This document shows, piece after piece, positions 31,607-40,080 of a DNA stretch of 42,293 bases. This DNA comes from Thermoanaerobaculia bacterium (GTDB lineage Bacteria > Acidobacteriota > Thermoanaerobaculia > Multivoradales > JAHEKO01). The stretch is taken from the NCBI GenBank assembly GCA_945787575.1, contig CALZKB010000033.1, positions 1 to 42,293 on the forward strand, written 5' to 3'. Position 1 is the first letter of the stretch; each line of letters begins with the position of its first letter. The notes under the pieces were generated by a model. The model searched no databases. It saw only the letters and a list, made by a program, of their open reading frames with translations, and had not been told where the DNA came from. The position numbers and the translations under genes were made by a program.

Positions 31607-33508
31607 ATGACGAGTCGGCCCGGTCCGTCGCGCATCTCGAGACCGTGGCCGGTCGTGGCGATCCACGGCGTGTTTCTGCTCGCCCTCCTCGTCTTCTTCC
31701 GAATTCACAAGGTCGTCTTCTCCGAGCTCTCACCCGCGCCCCTCGCCTGGTTCGCGCTCTTCCTTCCCGATCTCGGGTTCGTGCTGATCTTCGAGTGCTT
31801 CTGGCTCGTCGTCAGCCGCGGCCGCGCTTCGCGCTGGTGGCGAACATCGCTCCACTCCAGCCACGCCGTCGTCTACCTGTTCGTGGTCCTGGCCCATCAC
31901 TTCTTCCTCAACACCGGCTACCGGATCCCCTTCGATCTGGCGGCCTACGCGGTCGCCAACCTGCGCATGCTGCGCGACCTGCTCATGGTCACGGGAGGCG
32001 GCGACCTCTGGCGCGATCTCGCCGTGGCGGCGGTCGCCTTCGGCCTGGCGGTCGCCCTGCCGCGGATTCCGCGGTTGGCCGCGCGACCCGCTCCGCACAG
32101 GTTCCTTTTCCCTGCGGCTATCGGGATCGGGTTGGTGCTATTGGCGGCGTCACCGCTCGAGGAACCGCAGCTGCGCAACATCTCGCGCAACGACCTCCTC
32201 GCTTTCGCCGCGAGCGCCATCGACGCTTCGCAGCCGGGCGCGAGCGTAGGTCCGCTCATGACCCCGCCCGATGGCCTCTACCGCGCTCCCCGTCTCGAAC
32301 CTCGACGGACCGGCAGCCGGCCCAACATCGTCCTCATCCTCCTGGAATCGACCGGAGCGCAGGCGGTGGGGACGGACTTCTCTGCCGGGCTGACGCCGAA
32401 CCTGGAGGCGATCGCGGCCGAAAGCGTGATCGTCGAGCAGGCCTACGGCACCGTATCCCATACCTCGAAGGCGCTCGTCGGGCTGCTGTGTGGAATGACC
32501 CCCCGGCTCGACCTCGAGATCGTCGAGTCGCTCGAGGGCAACCTGCCGATCCCCTGCCTGCCGACGCTCCTCGGCAACTTGGGATACCGCACGGCGTTCC
32601 TGCAGACGGCGCTCGCCAGCTTCGAGAACCGCCCCGGCCTGGTGGCTAACCTCGGCTTTCAGTTCGGCGCCTATCAAGAGACCCTCGAGCGGCCGCCGTT
32701 TCAGAAGATGGGTTACTTCGGCCTCGACGAGTTCGCGATGATCGAGCCGGCGCTGCGGTGGACGGCGAGCGATCGCCCGGAGCCGTTCTTCCTCACCCTA
32801 TTGACGATCTCCCCTCATCATCCCTACGAGACCCCGGGCGTGAACCCGGGGGACGCGGAGAACGAGGAGCTCTATCGGGACACACTGCGCCACCAGGATC
32901 GCTTCGTGGGCGAGCTCTACCGGGGCCTCGAAGCCGCGGGCGCGCTCGAGAACACCCTGCTCGTCATCATCGGGGATCACGGCGAGGCGTTTGGCGAGCA
33001 CCAGCTCTTCGAGCATGACGCCGTGCCCTACGAAGAAGTGGTCTGGACCCCCTGGCTGCTTCACGGTTCGGCGCTCGTGGGAGAGCCGCGCCGGATCGGC
33101 GGATTGCGAAGCCACCTCGACTTCCTGCCGACCGTCCTCGAGCTCCTGGGTGGCGACTGGGAAGGGCTGCTTCCGGGCAAGAGCTTGCTCGCCACGGCGG
33201 GCCACGAGCGGGTGATCACCTCCTGCTGGTACCGTAACCACTGCCTCGGAATGCGCCGCGGAGACCGCAAGGCGGTCTACAAGTTCGGGCACGGACCGAC
33301 CGAGCTGTTCGACCTGGAGCGCGACCCGGCGGAGCGCCGCGACCTCGCCGCGACCCTGACCGCTCAGCAGTACGAGAGCCTGGAAGCGGAGATGCTCGCC
33401 TTCAAGCTGTCGATCGACGCCTTCTGGGCTCGCTACCCGGTCGCCGACGGTCCCCCCAGCTGGTGGGAAGAGGAGGCCGAGCTCAGCGGCGGCGGCGCGA
33501 CCCCGTGA
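31607..33508 (+). CDS. LtaS/sulfatase-fold membrane phosphoglycerol-transferase-like protein
   Basis: 633 residues. Five N-terminal helices (about 15-190) are followed by a periplasmic alkaline-phosphatase-fold domain. Active-site motifs are NIVLILLESTGAQAVG (metal Glu), the nucleophile Thr in GTVSHTSKALVG, HHPYETPG, and IIGDHGEAFGEHQLFEH (Asp-His metal pair). A C-terminal DLERDPAERRDL motif is typical of sulfatases. Members with this membrane layout move phosphoglycerol or phosphoethanolamine from phospholipid onto glycans or lipids. The long frame from 31469 is not supported, because 46 upstream residues are non-conserved-looking and a -10 element lies at 31594. The acceptor is unknown. Confidence 0.88.
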   Translation: MTSRPGPSRISRPWPVVAIHGVFLLALLVFFRIHKVVFSELSPAPLAWFALFLPDLGFVLIFECFWLVVSRGRASRWWRTSLHSSHAVVYLFVVLAHHFFLNTGYRIPFDLAAYAVANLRMLRDLLMVTGGGDLWRDLAVAAVAFGLAVALPRIPRLAARPAPHRFLFPAAIGIGLVLLAASPLEEPQLRNISRNDLLAFAASAIDASQPGASVGPLMTPPDGLYRAPRLEPRRTGSRPNIVLILLESTGAQAVGTDFSAGLTPNLEAIAAESVIVEQAYGTVSHTSKALVGLLCGMTPRLDLEIVESLEGNLPIPCLPTLLGNLGYRTAFLQTALASFENRPGLVANLGFQFGAYQETLERPPFQKMGYFGLDEFAMIEPALRWTASDRPEPFFLTLLTISPHHPYETPGVNPGDAENEELYRDTLRHQDRFVGELYRGLEAAGALENTLLVIIGDHGEAFGEHQLFEHDAVPYEEVVWTPWLLHGSALVGEPRRIGGLRSHLDFLPTVLELLGGDWEGLLPGKSLLATAGHERVITSCWYRNHCLGMRRGDRKAVYKFGHGPTELFDLERDPAERRDLAATLTAQQYESLEAEMLAFKLSIDAFWARYPVADGPPSWWEEEAELSGGGATP

Positions 33509-33888
33509 CCGGAGGTCCGGCCCTCGCCTTCGACCCGGCAGGCGGCTTCACCACCCCGATGCTCCCGCGTCCACCCCGTCGCCGGGGGACCCGTGCCCCC
33601 GGGTAGCAATGTTGGCTGATGGTTGTGTCGCGCGTCCGAAGAAATCAGGCGAAGAAGCCCTCTTTCCCAGACTGGCCAGCCCGTCCCAACCCCAGTCTGG
33701 GAAAGACCCCTTCTTCGCCTTGACAGTTCGGGAAGGTGCAGGTGCTCCCAAGATCGCTCTAAGCAGGCTGGTCCAAGCCCGTAGGAAAGTCCCTCGTCCT
33801 TCGAGAGCTCTTTTGGCTCCTGAGCTGCTGAGGTCGAACAACCGTCGAAGCATTCGCTTCCGCCCGAAAGCGCTCGAGAGAACGAGGG
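33509..33888. other. 380-base intergenic region with a long inverted repeat
   Basis: No convincing gene is seen. Short frames here (plus-strand 33609-34013, minus-strand 33548-33853) lack motifs, are Arg/Ser-rich, and run across the palindrome. The main content is the inverted repeat at 33648-33719. GC-rich runs near 33580-33604 look like ordinary spacer. Confidence 0.6.
33648..33719. repeat. 72-base imperfect inverted repeat (REP/MITE-like)
   Basis: Two 28-base arms (33648-33675 and 33692-33719) are complementary except for three adjacent positions, which form an internal bulge; the loop is 16 bases. The outer stem is 10 bases (left arm begins GGCGAAGAAG) and the inner stem 14 bases (left arm ends CTTTCCCAGACTGG). 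A short flank may extend pairing with one extra base. It stands between a sulfatase-fold gene (+) and an M20 gene (-), so it could also act as a bidirectional terminator. Confidence 0.75.
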
Positions 33889-35229
33889 CTAGTGTCGGGC
33901 CACCCAGCTTTCGACCACCTCGCGCATCAGCTCAGTGCCGTTCTCGAAGGCCTCGAGGGGGATTCGCTCGTTGGCGGCGTGCACGGTGGCGGTCACCGTC
34001 GAGTCGAGGATGAAAGGGGAGAAGCCGTAGGCGGGGAGCTCCCGACGGCGGAAGAAGCGCGAATCGGTGACGCCCGAAACCGTCTGCTCCACTACCGGCG
34101 CCTTGCCTCCGAGCACCTCGCGAAGAACTTCGACGATCTCGTGGTCGAAAGGACTAGCGGCGACCGGCGGTGCTTCGAGGAGGATCTCGACCGCGGCTTC
34201 GGGGCCGAGAGCGCTGCGCACCTGTTCGAGCTTGCGGGCGGCGTCGCTCTCCGGCAGCAGGCGGAGGTCGATCGAGGCGCGGGCCGAACCGTCCGGAAGA
34301 CGCTCGAGCTCGTTGATCTGGAGCGAGTCGATGAAGTAGCTCGCCATCCCCGGCAGCAGCGAGAGGAGCGGACCGGACGGCTCGATGTGGCGATCGAGCT
34401 CGGTGAAAATCGCCCGCCAATGATCGTTGTAGTAGGGCGCGAGCCCGGCGAAGACGCGCCGGTTGGTGGGAGTGACCTGCCACTCGAGAGGCTGCTCCAG
34501 GAGGCGCGCGAGGGCGATGATCAACGACTCGGAGTGGTCGGCCGTGACCCGCAGCCAGAGCGGGCGCTTTTGGCTCGTCTCGATGCCCCACCAGTGCAGG
34601 CGCCCCTGGAAACCTCGGTTGACGCCTCCTTCGTTGAGCACCGCCGCGACCTCGCTGAACAGCTCGGGGCGCTTCGCCAGCCAGCGCTCCGCGCCGATCT
34701 CCCCGCCCGACTCCTCGCCGGCCGTAGCGAGAACCGCGACACCGCGATGCCGCGGCGAGCCGGAGCGCTCGAGCGCGACGAGGGCGGCGAGGTGCGCAAT
34801 CCCCAGCCCCTTGGAGTCGATGGCGCCGCGGCCCCAGATGGAGCCGTCTCGCACGATTCCGGCGAACGGCTCGACGTCCCAGTCGGCGCCGGCCGGCACG
34901 ACGTCGGTGTGATGAAGGAGCAGCAGGGTTCGCGTCTGCGTTCCGTCGTCCGCCGGCAACGTGGCGAGCCAGCTCGATCGGCCGTCGCCGACGTCGAGCC
35001 GCCGAGTTTCGATCGCGGTCCCGGCGACGAGCGACTCGAGATACTCCACCGCCGAGTCTTCGTTACCCGGCGGCTCGGTGGTGTCGATGCGCAGGTAGTC
35101 CTGCAACCACGTGGCGACTTCCGAGAGTGGCTCTTCGACCTGCCGCGAGTCACAGGCGAGACCGGCGAGGAGCAGGGCTTGGACGACGACCAAGCCGGTA
35201 GCTCTGCCGAGCGCCGAAGATGCGCCCAC
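33889..35229 (-). CDS. M20-family metallopeptidase, probable lipoprotein
   Basis: 446 residues from the GTG at 35229; an ATG at 35268 would add 13 and overlap the UbiA gene by 22 bases. The N-terminus has a hydrophobic segment ending in LLAGLAC-DS, a plausible but imperfect lipobox. M20 motifs: LLHHTDVVP (metal His and catalytic-support Asp), WGRGAIDSKG (bridging Asp), TAGEESGG (Glu pair), LNEGG and a late ATVHAANERI His. It shares WGIETSQKR and YGFSPF with the gene at 14128-15546, so the two are paralogues. The lid histidine motif is weak (VTADHSES). It probably acts on peptides or N-acyl amino acids at the cell envelope. It lies 17 bases after the UbiA-family gene, likely co-transcribed. 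Confidence 0.87.
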   Translation of the reverse strand: MGASSALGRATGLVVVQALLLAGLACDSRQVEEPLSEVATWLQDYLRIDTTEPPGNEDSAVEYLESLVAGTAIETRRLDVGDGRSSWLATLPADDGTQTRTLLLLHHTDVVPAGADWDVEPFAGIVRDGSIWGRGAIDSKGLGIAHLAALVALERSGSPRHRGVAVLATAGEESGGEIGAERWLAKRPELFSEVAAVLNEGGVNRGFQGRLHWWGIETSQKRPLWLRVTADHSESLIIALARLLEQPLEWQVTPTNRRVFAGLAPYYNDHWRAIFTELDRHIEPSGPLLSLLPGMASYFIDSLQINELERLPDGSARASIDLRLLPESDAARKLEQVRSALGPEAAVEILLEAPPVAASPFDHEIVEVLREVLGGKAPVVEQTVSGVTDSRFFRRRELPAYGFSPFILDSTVTATVHAANERIPLEAFENGTELMREVVESWVARH

Positions 35230-35246
35230 GGGAGTCTTCGCTGGGG

Positions 35247-36119
35247 TCAGCCGACGTAGACGATCCAAATCACCACGCCGCCCCAGAGAGCTATGTTGAC
35301 GAGGAACGGGCCATCTCGAAGGAGCTGCTCCGTCGGGTTGCGCCGTTCCGCCTTCTGGTAGATGAGATAGAGATAGCGAAAAATGCCGAAGAGCATGAAG
35401 GGGATGGTGTAGATCAGCTGTCGATCCCCAAAGCGCGCGACGTTTTCAGGGGCGACGGCGTAGAGCGCGTAGGAGAGCACGCTCGAGGCGGTCACGACGT
35501 TGACCATTTGATCGAGGAACGTGGGGCTGTACTTGGCGAGCACCTGGCGCTGCCCACCTGCCTGTTCGGCCATTAAGATCAGCTCGTGCCGGCGTTTCGA
35601 GAGGGCGAGCAGGAGCGAGACGAAGATCGTGCACAGGAGCAGCCACGCCGACACTTCGACCTCGACGGCCGCGCCGCCGCCGACCACCCGCAAGACGAAG
35701 CCGACGCTGATGATGAGCACGTCGAGGATCACGACCCGTTTGAGTCCACTGGAGTAGAGCAGGTTGAGAGCGAAGTAGATGGCGATGATCACCGCGACCC
35801 GCGAACCGAGCGGCCAGGCGACCGCCAAGGCAACTCCGACGAGCACAGCTGCAACGACGACGCCGGCGGCTGGCGATACAGTACCGGTCGCGAAGGGACG
35901 GTGGCGCTTGAGCGGATGTCGACGGTCTTCTTCGCGATCCCGGATGTCGTTGATGATGTAGACCGCGCTGGAAGCCAGGCAGAAGGCGGCGAACGCCCAG
36001 GAGGCACGCACGAGCGAGGGGCGATCGAACAGCGCGCCGGCGAATACCAGCGGCGCCAGGACGAAGACATTCTTGACCCACTGATGGGGTCTCAAGGCGC
36101 TCAGTAGACCGAGAAGCAT
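35247..36119 (-). CDS. UbiA-family prenyltransferase, decaprenyl-phosphate phosphoribosyltransferase-like
   Basis: 290 residues from the ATG at 36119; two earlier Met codons exist, but TAGAAT lies 7 bases before this one and the family typically starts just before LRPHQWVKN. Eight or nine helices. The first Asp-rich motif NDIRDREEDRRHPLKRHRP (57-75) and the second region YSSGLKRVVILDV, followed by GFVLRVVGGG, are the pattern of mycobacterial Rv3806c/DPPR synthase. That enzyme joins phosphoribosyl pyrophosphate to a polyprenyl phosphate, the first step to a polyprenyl-linked ribose or arabinose. A function outside actinobacteria is inferred. It could supply the GT-C transferases in this window. 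Confidence 0.9.
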   Translation of the reverse strand: MLLGLLSALRPHQWVKNVFVLAPLVFAGALFDRPSLVRASWAFAAFCLASSAVYIINDIRDREEDRRHPLKRHRPFATGTVSPAAGVVVAAVLVGVALAVAWPLGSRVAVIIAIYFALNLLYSSGLKRVVILDVLIISVGFVLRVVGGGAAVEVEVSAWLLLCTIFVSLLLALSKRRHELILMAEQAGGQRQVLAKYSPTFLDQMVNVVTASSVLSYALYAVAPENVARFGDRQLIYTIPFMLFGIFRYLYLIYQKAERRNPTEQLLRDGPFLVNIALWGGVVIWIVYVG

Positions 36120-38508
36120 GAAGTCCATTCTACGCAATCAATCCGAGACGAGCCGATTCGTCCTGACCTGGATTCTCCCGGTGATGGCGCTGATGTCGGT
36201 CGTCGTGCTTCCGCTCGCGACCGGCAGTCGAACGCTCTTCCAACGCGACGTGCTCAACACCCATTACGGGATGAAGTGGGCCCAGGCTCAAGCGATGAGC
36301 GAAGGGCAACTGCCGATGATCGACGTCTACCGTGCGGGCGGGCAGCCGCACCTCGGCAACCCGAACACGGTGCCCCTCTATCCCACCAATCTGCTGTTTC
36401 TGGTCGGCGAGACCTTATGGGCGATGAACGTCCACTTCTGGCTTCACTGGCTGCTGGCGCCGTTCGCCGGCTATTGGCTCGGCAGGGTGTTGCGAATGCG
36501 GCGGGAGGCGGCGTGGGCCGCCGGCGCGATCTACGCGACGAGCGGCTTCTATCTGTCGACCCTGAATCTCTACAACCTGGTGGCGGTCGCCACCCTGGCT
36601 CCAGCTTTTTTGGCGGCGGGACTGGAGCTCTCGGAACCGGAGCACCGTCGCCGCGCCTTCGTCGCCGGCGCCGTGCTCTGGGCGCTGATGATCCTCGGCG
36701 GCGACCCGGTCACGGCGGCGATCAGTCTGTTGGCGACCGTCGGGATCGTCGCTGTGCACCGCGGCCGGCGCTATCCCTGGATCGCGGCGGCAGCGTCGAT
36801 CGCGCTGGGCACCGTGCTCGCGGCCCCTCAGTGGGTCGAGCTACTGCGGATCCTGAGTTTCTCCTTTCGAGGATTCTGGGGTTACGGAGTGGATTTGGCG
36901 ACCACCGGCGGCTGGCGGCCTCTCGACGCCGTCGAGTTCTTGATCCCATTTCCGTTCGGTCTTCCCAACCTCAGCTATTGGGGGCAGCACCTGCACGCGG
37001 ACCAAGTGCCGCTTTTCTTCACGCTCTATCCGGGCATGCTGGTGCTGGCGCTGCTGGCCGCGGCGCGTCGCGGAGCCGACCGCACATTCCTCTGGGCGTG
37101 GGGGCTCGTCGGCGTGAGCCTGTTCATCGCGCTCGGCGAGGTCAACCCCGTGGTCGTCTTCTTCACGAACCTTCCGGGCGCCTCGCTGCTGCGGATCCCT
37201 GCCAAGTTCTGGAGCCTGATCACCCTGGGAGCGTCCGTTCTGTGCGGCATCGCGGTCGAGTCGCTCTTCGCGGCCGAGGGTCGCCGCCGATTGGCTCGCA
37301 GCCTGGGCGCGCTGGCGCTCCTGCTGCTCGTCATCTGGGGGGTCATGAGCGCCTTCCCGGAAGCGGTCGACAGCCGGTTGCTCGGGCTTTTTCCGGAGCG
37401 GGCCACGGAGGCCGCCGTCACCGCGGAGCGTCTGCGCTGGGCGGGCTCGAGCTTTCTCAATCTGCTCCTGATCGTGCTGCTTCTGATCGCCGTGCGCCTC
37501 GGGCGGCGAGCGCCGAGGGCGGCCGCCGCGCTGCTGCTCGCCCTGCACGTGGCGATGCAGCTGTTCCTGCTGCGCCCGGTGCTCGAGACCGACGAACGGT
37601 CGGTCTACCTCGAGCGGCCCGCGCTTCTCGACTGGATCCCGGCCGGCTCGCGAGTGGTCTACGCGGAGAAGAACGATCTGTTTGGACCGACGACGATCCC
37701 GGCGGGCTCCTACCCCAATACCAGCCTGATCTGGCGCGAGCGAGAGATGCACAGAGACCTCTCACCCTGGTCCGGCATTCGCGGCGGGCTTCTCTACGAG
37801 CTCAACCTGTCACCCGAGGGGCTCGATTCCTTCCTCACCCGGGCGACGGCGCAATCGTTGGTCGGCTTCGATTCCGACCTGTTCCGAATCCGGGTTCTCG
37901 AGGCGACCGGAGTGAACTACCTGATCATCAAGCGCGAGCTGGATGAGTCCGCACTGGGGCGCGTCGAGCTGACGAAGACCCGACCGACGGGGGGAGGATC
38001 GCTCTACATCTACCGCCTGCCGGCCGCGGCGGGGACCCTCGAGCTGGTCGGCCAGATGCGCGGCTCGGCGAACCTCAACGAGGCGCTGGGCCCGATGCTG
38101 CACCCCACCTTCGACGCGCGCCGGCAGGTCGTGCTGGCGGGCGAGCACGAGCCGCTCTCGGGCGAGTCGGGAAGCGCGCGACTTCTCGCTCAGCGGGGCG
38201 ATCGATTGGAGATCGAGGTCGAAGCATCCAACCCGGCGGTGCTCGTAGTCCAGCGAACTCACCTGCCGATCTATCGGGCGACGATCGATGGCGAGCCGAC
38301 GGCGCTTGCCGCCGCCAACCTGCATCGGATCGGTGTCGAGGTCCCGGCGGGCAGCCACGTGGTAAAGATCCAGATCGATCGCCGGCCCTGGTTCGCCTCG
38401 CTCGCCGCGGCGCTCTTCGCGGTGGTGCTCCTGGCATCGGTCGCCCGCCGTGGATTGCCGCAGTTTCTTCTTAGGAGAACGAGCCCGCGCCGGGGGGATG
38501 CTTGCTAA
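36118..38508 (+). CDS. YfhO-like large polytopic membrane protein
   Basis: 796 residues. About 12 hydrophobic helices lie in residues 15-500, then a beta-rich soluble domain, and a last helix near 765-785. The first loop (FQRDVLNTHYGMKWAQAQAMSEG) with the following RAGGQPHLGNPNT and PLYPTNLLF is the pattern of the bacterial YfhO family, which is GT-C-like. LRIPAKFWSLITL is another family feature. In Bacillus, YfhO acts in glycosylating lipoteichoic acid; here the acceptor is unknown. Its ATG at 36118 overlaps the start of the divergent UbiA-family gene, so both promoters sit inside the opposite coding start. Confidence 0.85.
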   Translation: MKSILRNQSETSRFVLTWILPVMALMSVVVLPLATGSRTLFQRDVLNTHYGMKWAQAQAMSEGQLPMIDVYRAGGQPHLGNPNTVPLYPTNLLFLVGETLWAMNVHFWLHWLLAPFAGYWLGRVLRMRREAAWAAGAIYATSGFYLSTLNLYNLVAVATLAPAFLAAGLELSEPEHRRRAFVAGAVLWALMILGGDPVTAAISLLATVGIVAVHRGRRYPWIAAAASIALGTVLAAPQWVELLRILSFSFRGFWGYGVDLATTGGWRPLDAVEFLIPFPFGLPNLSYWGQHLHADQVPLFFTLYPGMLVLALLAAARRGADRTFLWAWGLVGVSLFIALGEVNPVVVFFTNLPGASLLRIPAKFWSLITLGASVLCGIAVESLFAAEGRRRLARSLGALALLLLVIWGVMSAFPEAVDSRLLGLFPERATEAAVTAERLRWAGSSFLNLLLIVLLLIAVRLGRRAPRAAAALLLALHVAMQLFLLRPVLETDERSVYLERPALLDWIPAGSRVVYAEKNDLFGPTTIPAGSYPNTSLIWREREMHRDLSPWSGIRGGLLYELNLSPEGLDSFLTRATAQSLVGFDSDLFRIRVLEATGVNYLIIKRELDESALGRVELTKTRPTGGGSLYIYRLPAAAGTLELVGQMRGSANLNEALGPMLHPTFDARRQVVLAGEHEPLSGESGSARLLAQRGDRLEIEVEASNPAVLVVQRTHLPIYRATIDGEPTALAAANLHRIGVEVPAGSHVVKIQIDRRPWFASLAAALFAVVLLASVARRGLPQFLLRRTSPRRGDAC
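36127..36132 (-). promoter_or_regulatory. candidate -10 element, leaderless start of the UbiA-family gene
   Basis: TAGAAT, 7 bases before the ATG at 36119, with no ribosome site. It lies inside the first codons of the divergent YfhO-like gene. Confidence 0.5.
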
Positions 38509-38544
38509 CATCGCCGCCGACGGATCGTGGCGCAGGGAAGACCA

Positions 38545-40080
38545 ATGGCTGAGAGGCACAAGCCGTTCGATAAGGTGTTGATCGCCAACCGAGGCGAGAT
38601 CGCGGTGCGCATCCTCCGCGCGTTGCGCGAGCTGGGAAAGCGCTCCGCCGTCATCTACTCGGACCCCGACCGGGCCGCCCTTCCGGTGCTGTTGGCCGAC
38701 GAGGCCTACCGGATCGGTGGCGCGCCGTCGACCGAGAGCTACCTCCGAGCGGAGGCGATCGTCGAGCTCGCTCGGGAGATCGGAGCGGACGCCATCCACC
38801 CGGGCTACGGCTTCCTCGCCGAGAACGCCGACTTCGCGCAGCGGTGCGCCGACGGAGGCGTCAAGTTCATCGGCCCACCGCCGTCGGCGATGGCCGCCAT
38901 GGGCTCGAAGATCGAAAGCCGTCGACTGATGAGGAACGCCGGGGTTCCGGTGGTGCCAGGGGGCGACGATCCCTTGCCCTCCCAGGAGGAAGCGGCTGCG
39001 TTCGCCGAAGAGATCGGCTATCCCGTGATGATCAAGGCGTCGGCCGGTGGAGGGGGCAAGGGGATGCGGCGGGTGGAGTCGCCGGCGGAGCTGTCGGCGG
39101 CCTACCGAGCGGCGCGCTCGGAAGCGGCGGCGAGCTTCGGAGACGACGCCGTCTATCTCGAGAAGTTCGTCGAGCGACCGCGCCACGTCGAGATCCAGAT
39201 CCTGGCCGACGAGCATGGCAACGTCGTCTCCCTCGGCGAGCGCGAGTGCTCGCTTCAGCGCCGGCATCAGAAAGTCGTCGAGGAGGCGCCGTCTCCGGTC
39301 GTGGGACCGGATCTCCGGCAACGGATGGGTGAGGCGGCGGTGAAGGCGGCGCAGGCCGTCGGCTACTCGAACGCCGGGACCGTCGAGTTCCTCCTCGATG
39401 CCGACGGCAACTTCTACTTTCTCGAGATGAACACCCGGCTGCAGGTCGAGCACCCGATCACCGAGCTGGTCACCGGTGTCGACATCGTGAGGTCCCAGAT
39501 CGGTATCGCCGAAGGGGAGCCGCTCGACGAGCGACTTGCCGCAATCGAGCCGCGAGGGCACGCGATCGAAGTTCGCCTGTATGCGGAGGATCCGTGGCGA
39601 GGGTTCGCACCGTCGCCCGGCAAGATCGTGCGCCTGAGGCTGCCCGAAGGGCCGGGAGTTCGCAACGACTGCGGGGTCTACGAGGGTGGGGAGGTCACCA
39701 TCCACTACGACCCGATGATCGCCAAGCTGATCGCATACGGCGCGGATCGCGAGGAAGCGATGGATCGGCTCGGCCGGGCGCTGGCGGAGCTGCGCGTCGA
39801 CGGCATTCGCACGACGGCACCGCTGTTCCAGGCCCTCCTTGCCGACGAGGACTTTCGTGCCGGCCGGCTCGATAACGACATGCTCGACCGGAAGCTCGCC
39901 GCCGGAGAGCTGAGCCTGACGCCACCGCCCCACCTGCGCAAGCTGGCGATCATGACGGCGGCGCTCGAACATCTCGAGCGGGGCGGCCGCAAGGCCGCGG
40001 AAGCCAAGCTGCAGGGGCAGCGCGATCACTGGCGCGAGGCCGGCCGACGAGACTCTCTGAGAGGAAGTGGATGGAACTGA
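38545..40080 (+). CDS. accC: biotin carboxylase subunit of an acyl-CoA carboxylase
   Basis: 511 residues from the ATG at 38545, which has AGGGAAG about 7 bases upstream; a GTG at 38527 would add 6. Signatures: KVLIANRGEIAVRI, GYGFLAENADFA, the glycine-rich ATP loop KASAGGGGKGM, ERECSLQRRHQK and EMNTRLQVEHPITE. It carboxylates biotin on the carrier protein with ATP and bicarbonate. It is longer than the 450-residue AccC of E. coli; the extra C-terminal 50-60 residues are helical and precede the carrier gene, which overlaps by 10 bases. The acyl-CoA substrate (acetyl, propionyl or methylcrotonyl) depends on a carboxyltransferase not in the window. Confidence 0.95.
   Translation: MAERHKPFDKVLIANRGEIAVRILRALRELGKRSAVIYSDPDRAALPVLLADEAYRIGGAPSTESYLRAEAIVELAREIGADAIHPGYGFLAENADFAQRCADGGVKFIGPPPSAMAAMGSKIESRRLMRNAGVPVVPGGDDPLPSQEEAAAFAEEIGYPVMIKASAGGGGKGMRRVESPAELSAAYRAARSEAAASFGDDAVYLEKFVERPRHVEIQILADEHGNVVSLGERECSLQRRHQKVVEEAPSPVVGPDLRQRMGEAAVKAAQAVGYSNAGTVEFLLDADGNFYFLEMNTRLQVEHPITELVTGVDIVRSQIGIAEGEPLDERLAAIEPRGHAIEVRLYAEDPWRGFAPSPGKIVRLRLPEGPGVRNDCGVYEGGEVTIHYDPMIAKLIAYGADREEAMDRLGRALAELRVDGIRTTAPLFQALLADEDFRAGRLDNDMLDRKLAAGELSLTPPPHLRKLAIMTAALEHLERGGRKAAEAKLQGQRDHWREAGRRDSLRGSGWN

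Noticed and set aside
33548-33853. 101-codon minus-strand frame in the intergenic region
   Set aside because: It is composed largely of the palindrome arms, with no recognisable motif or signal.
33609-34013. 134-codon plus-strand frame
   Set aside because: It runs through the inverted repeat and into the antisense of the M20 gene, is Arg/Ser/Pro-rich and has no ribosome site.
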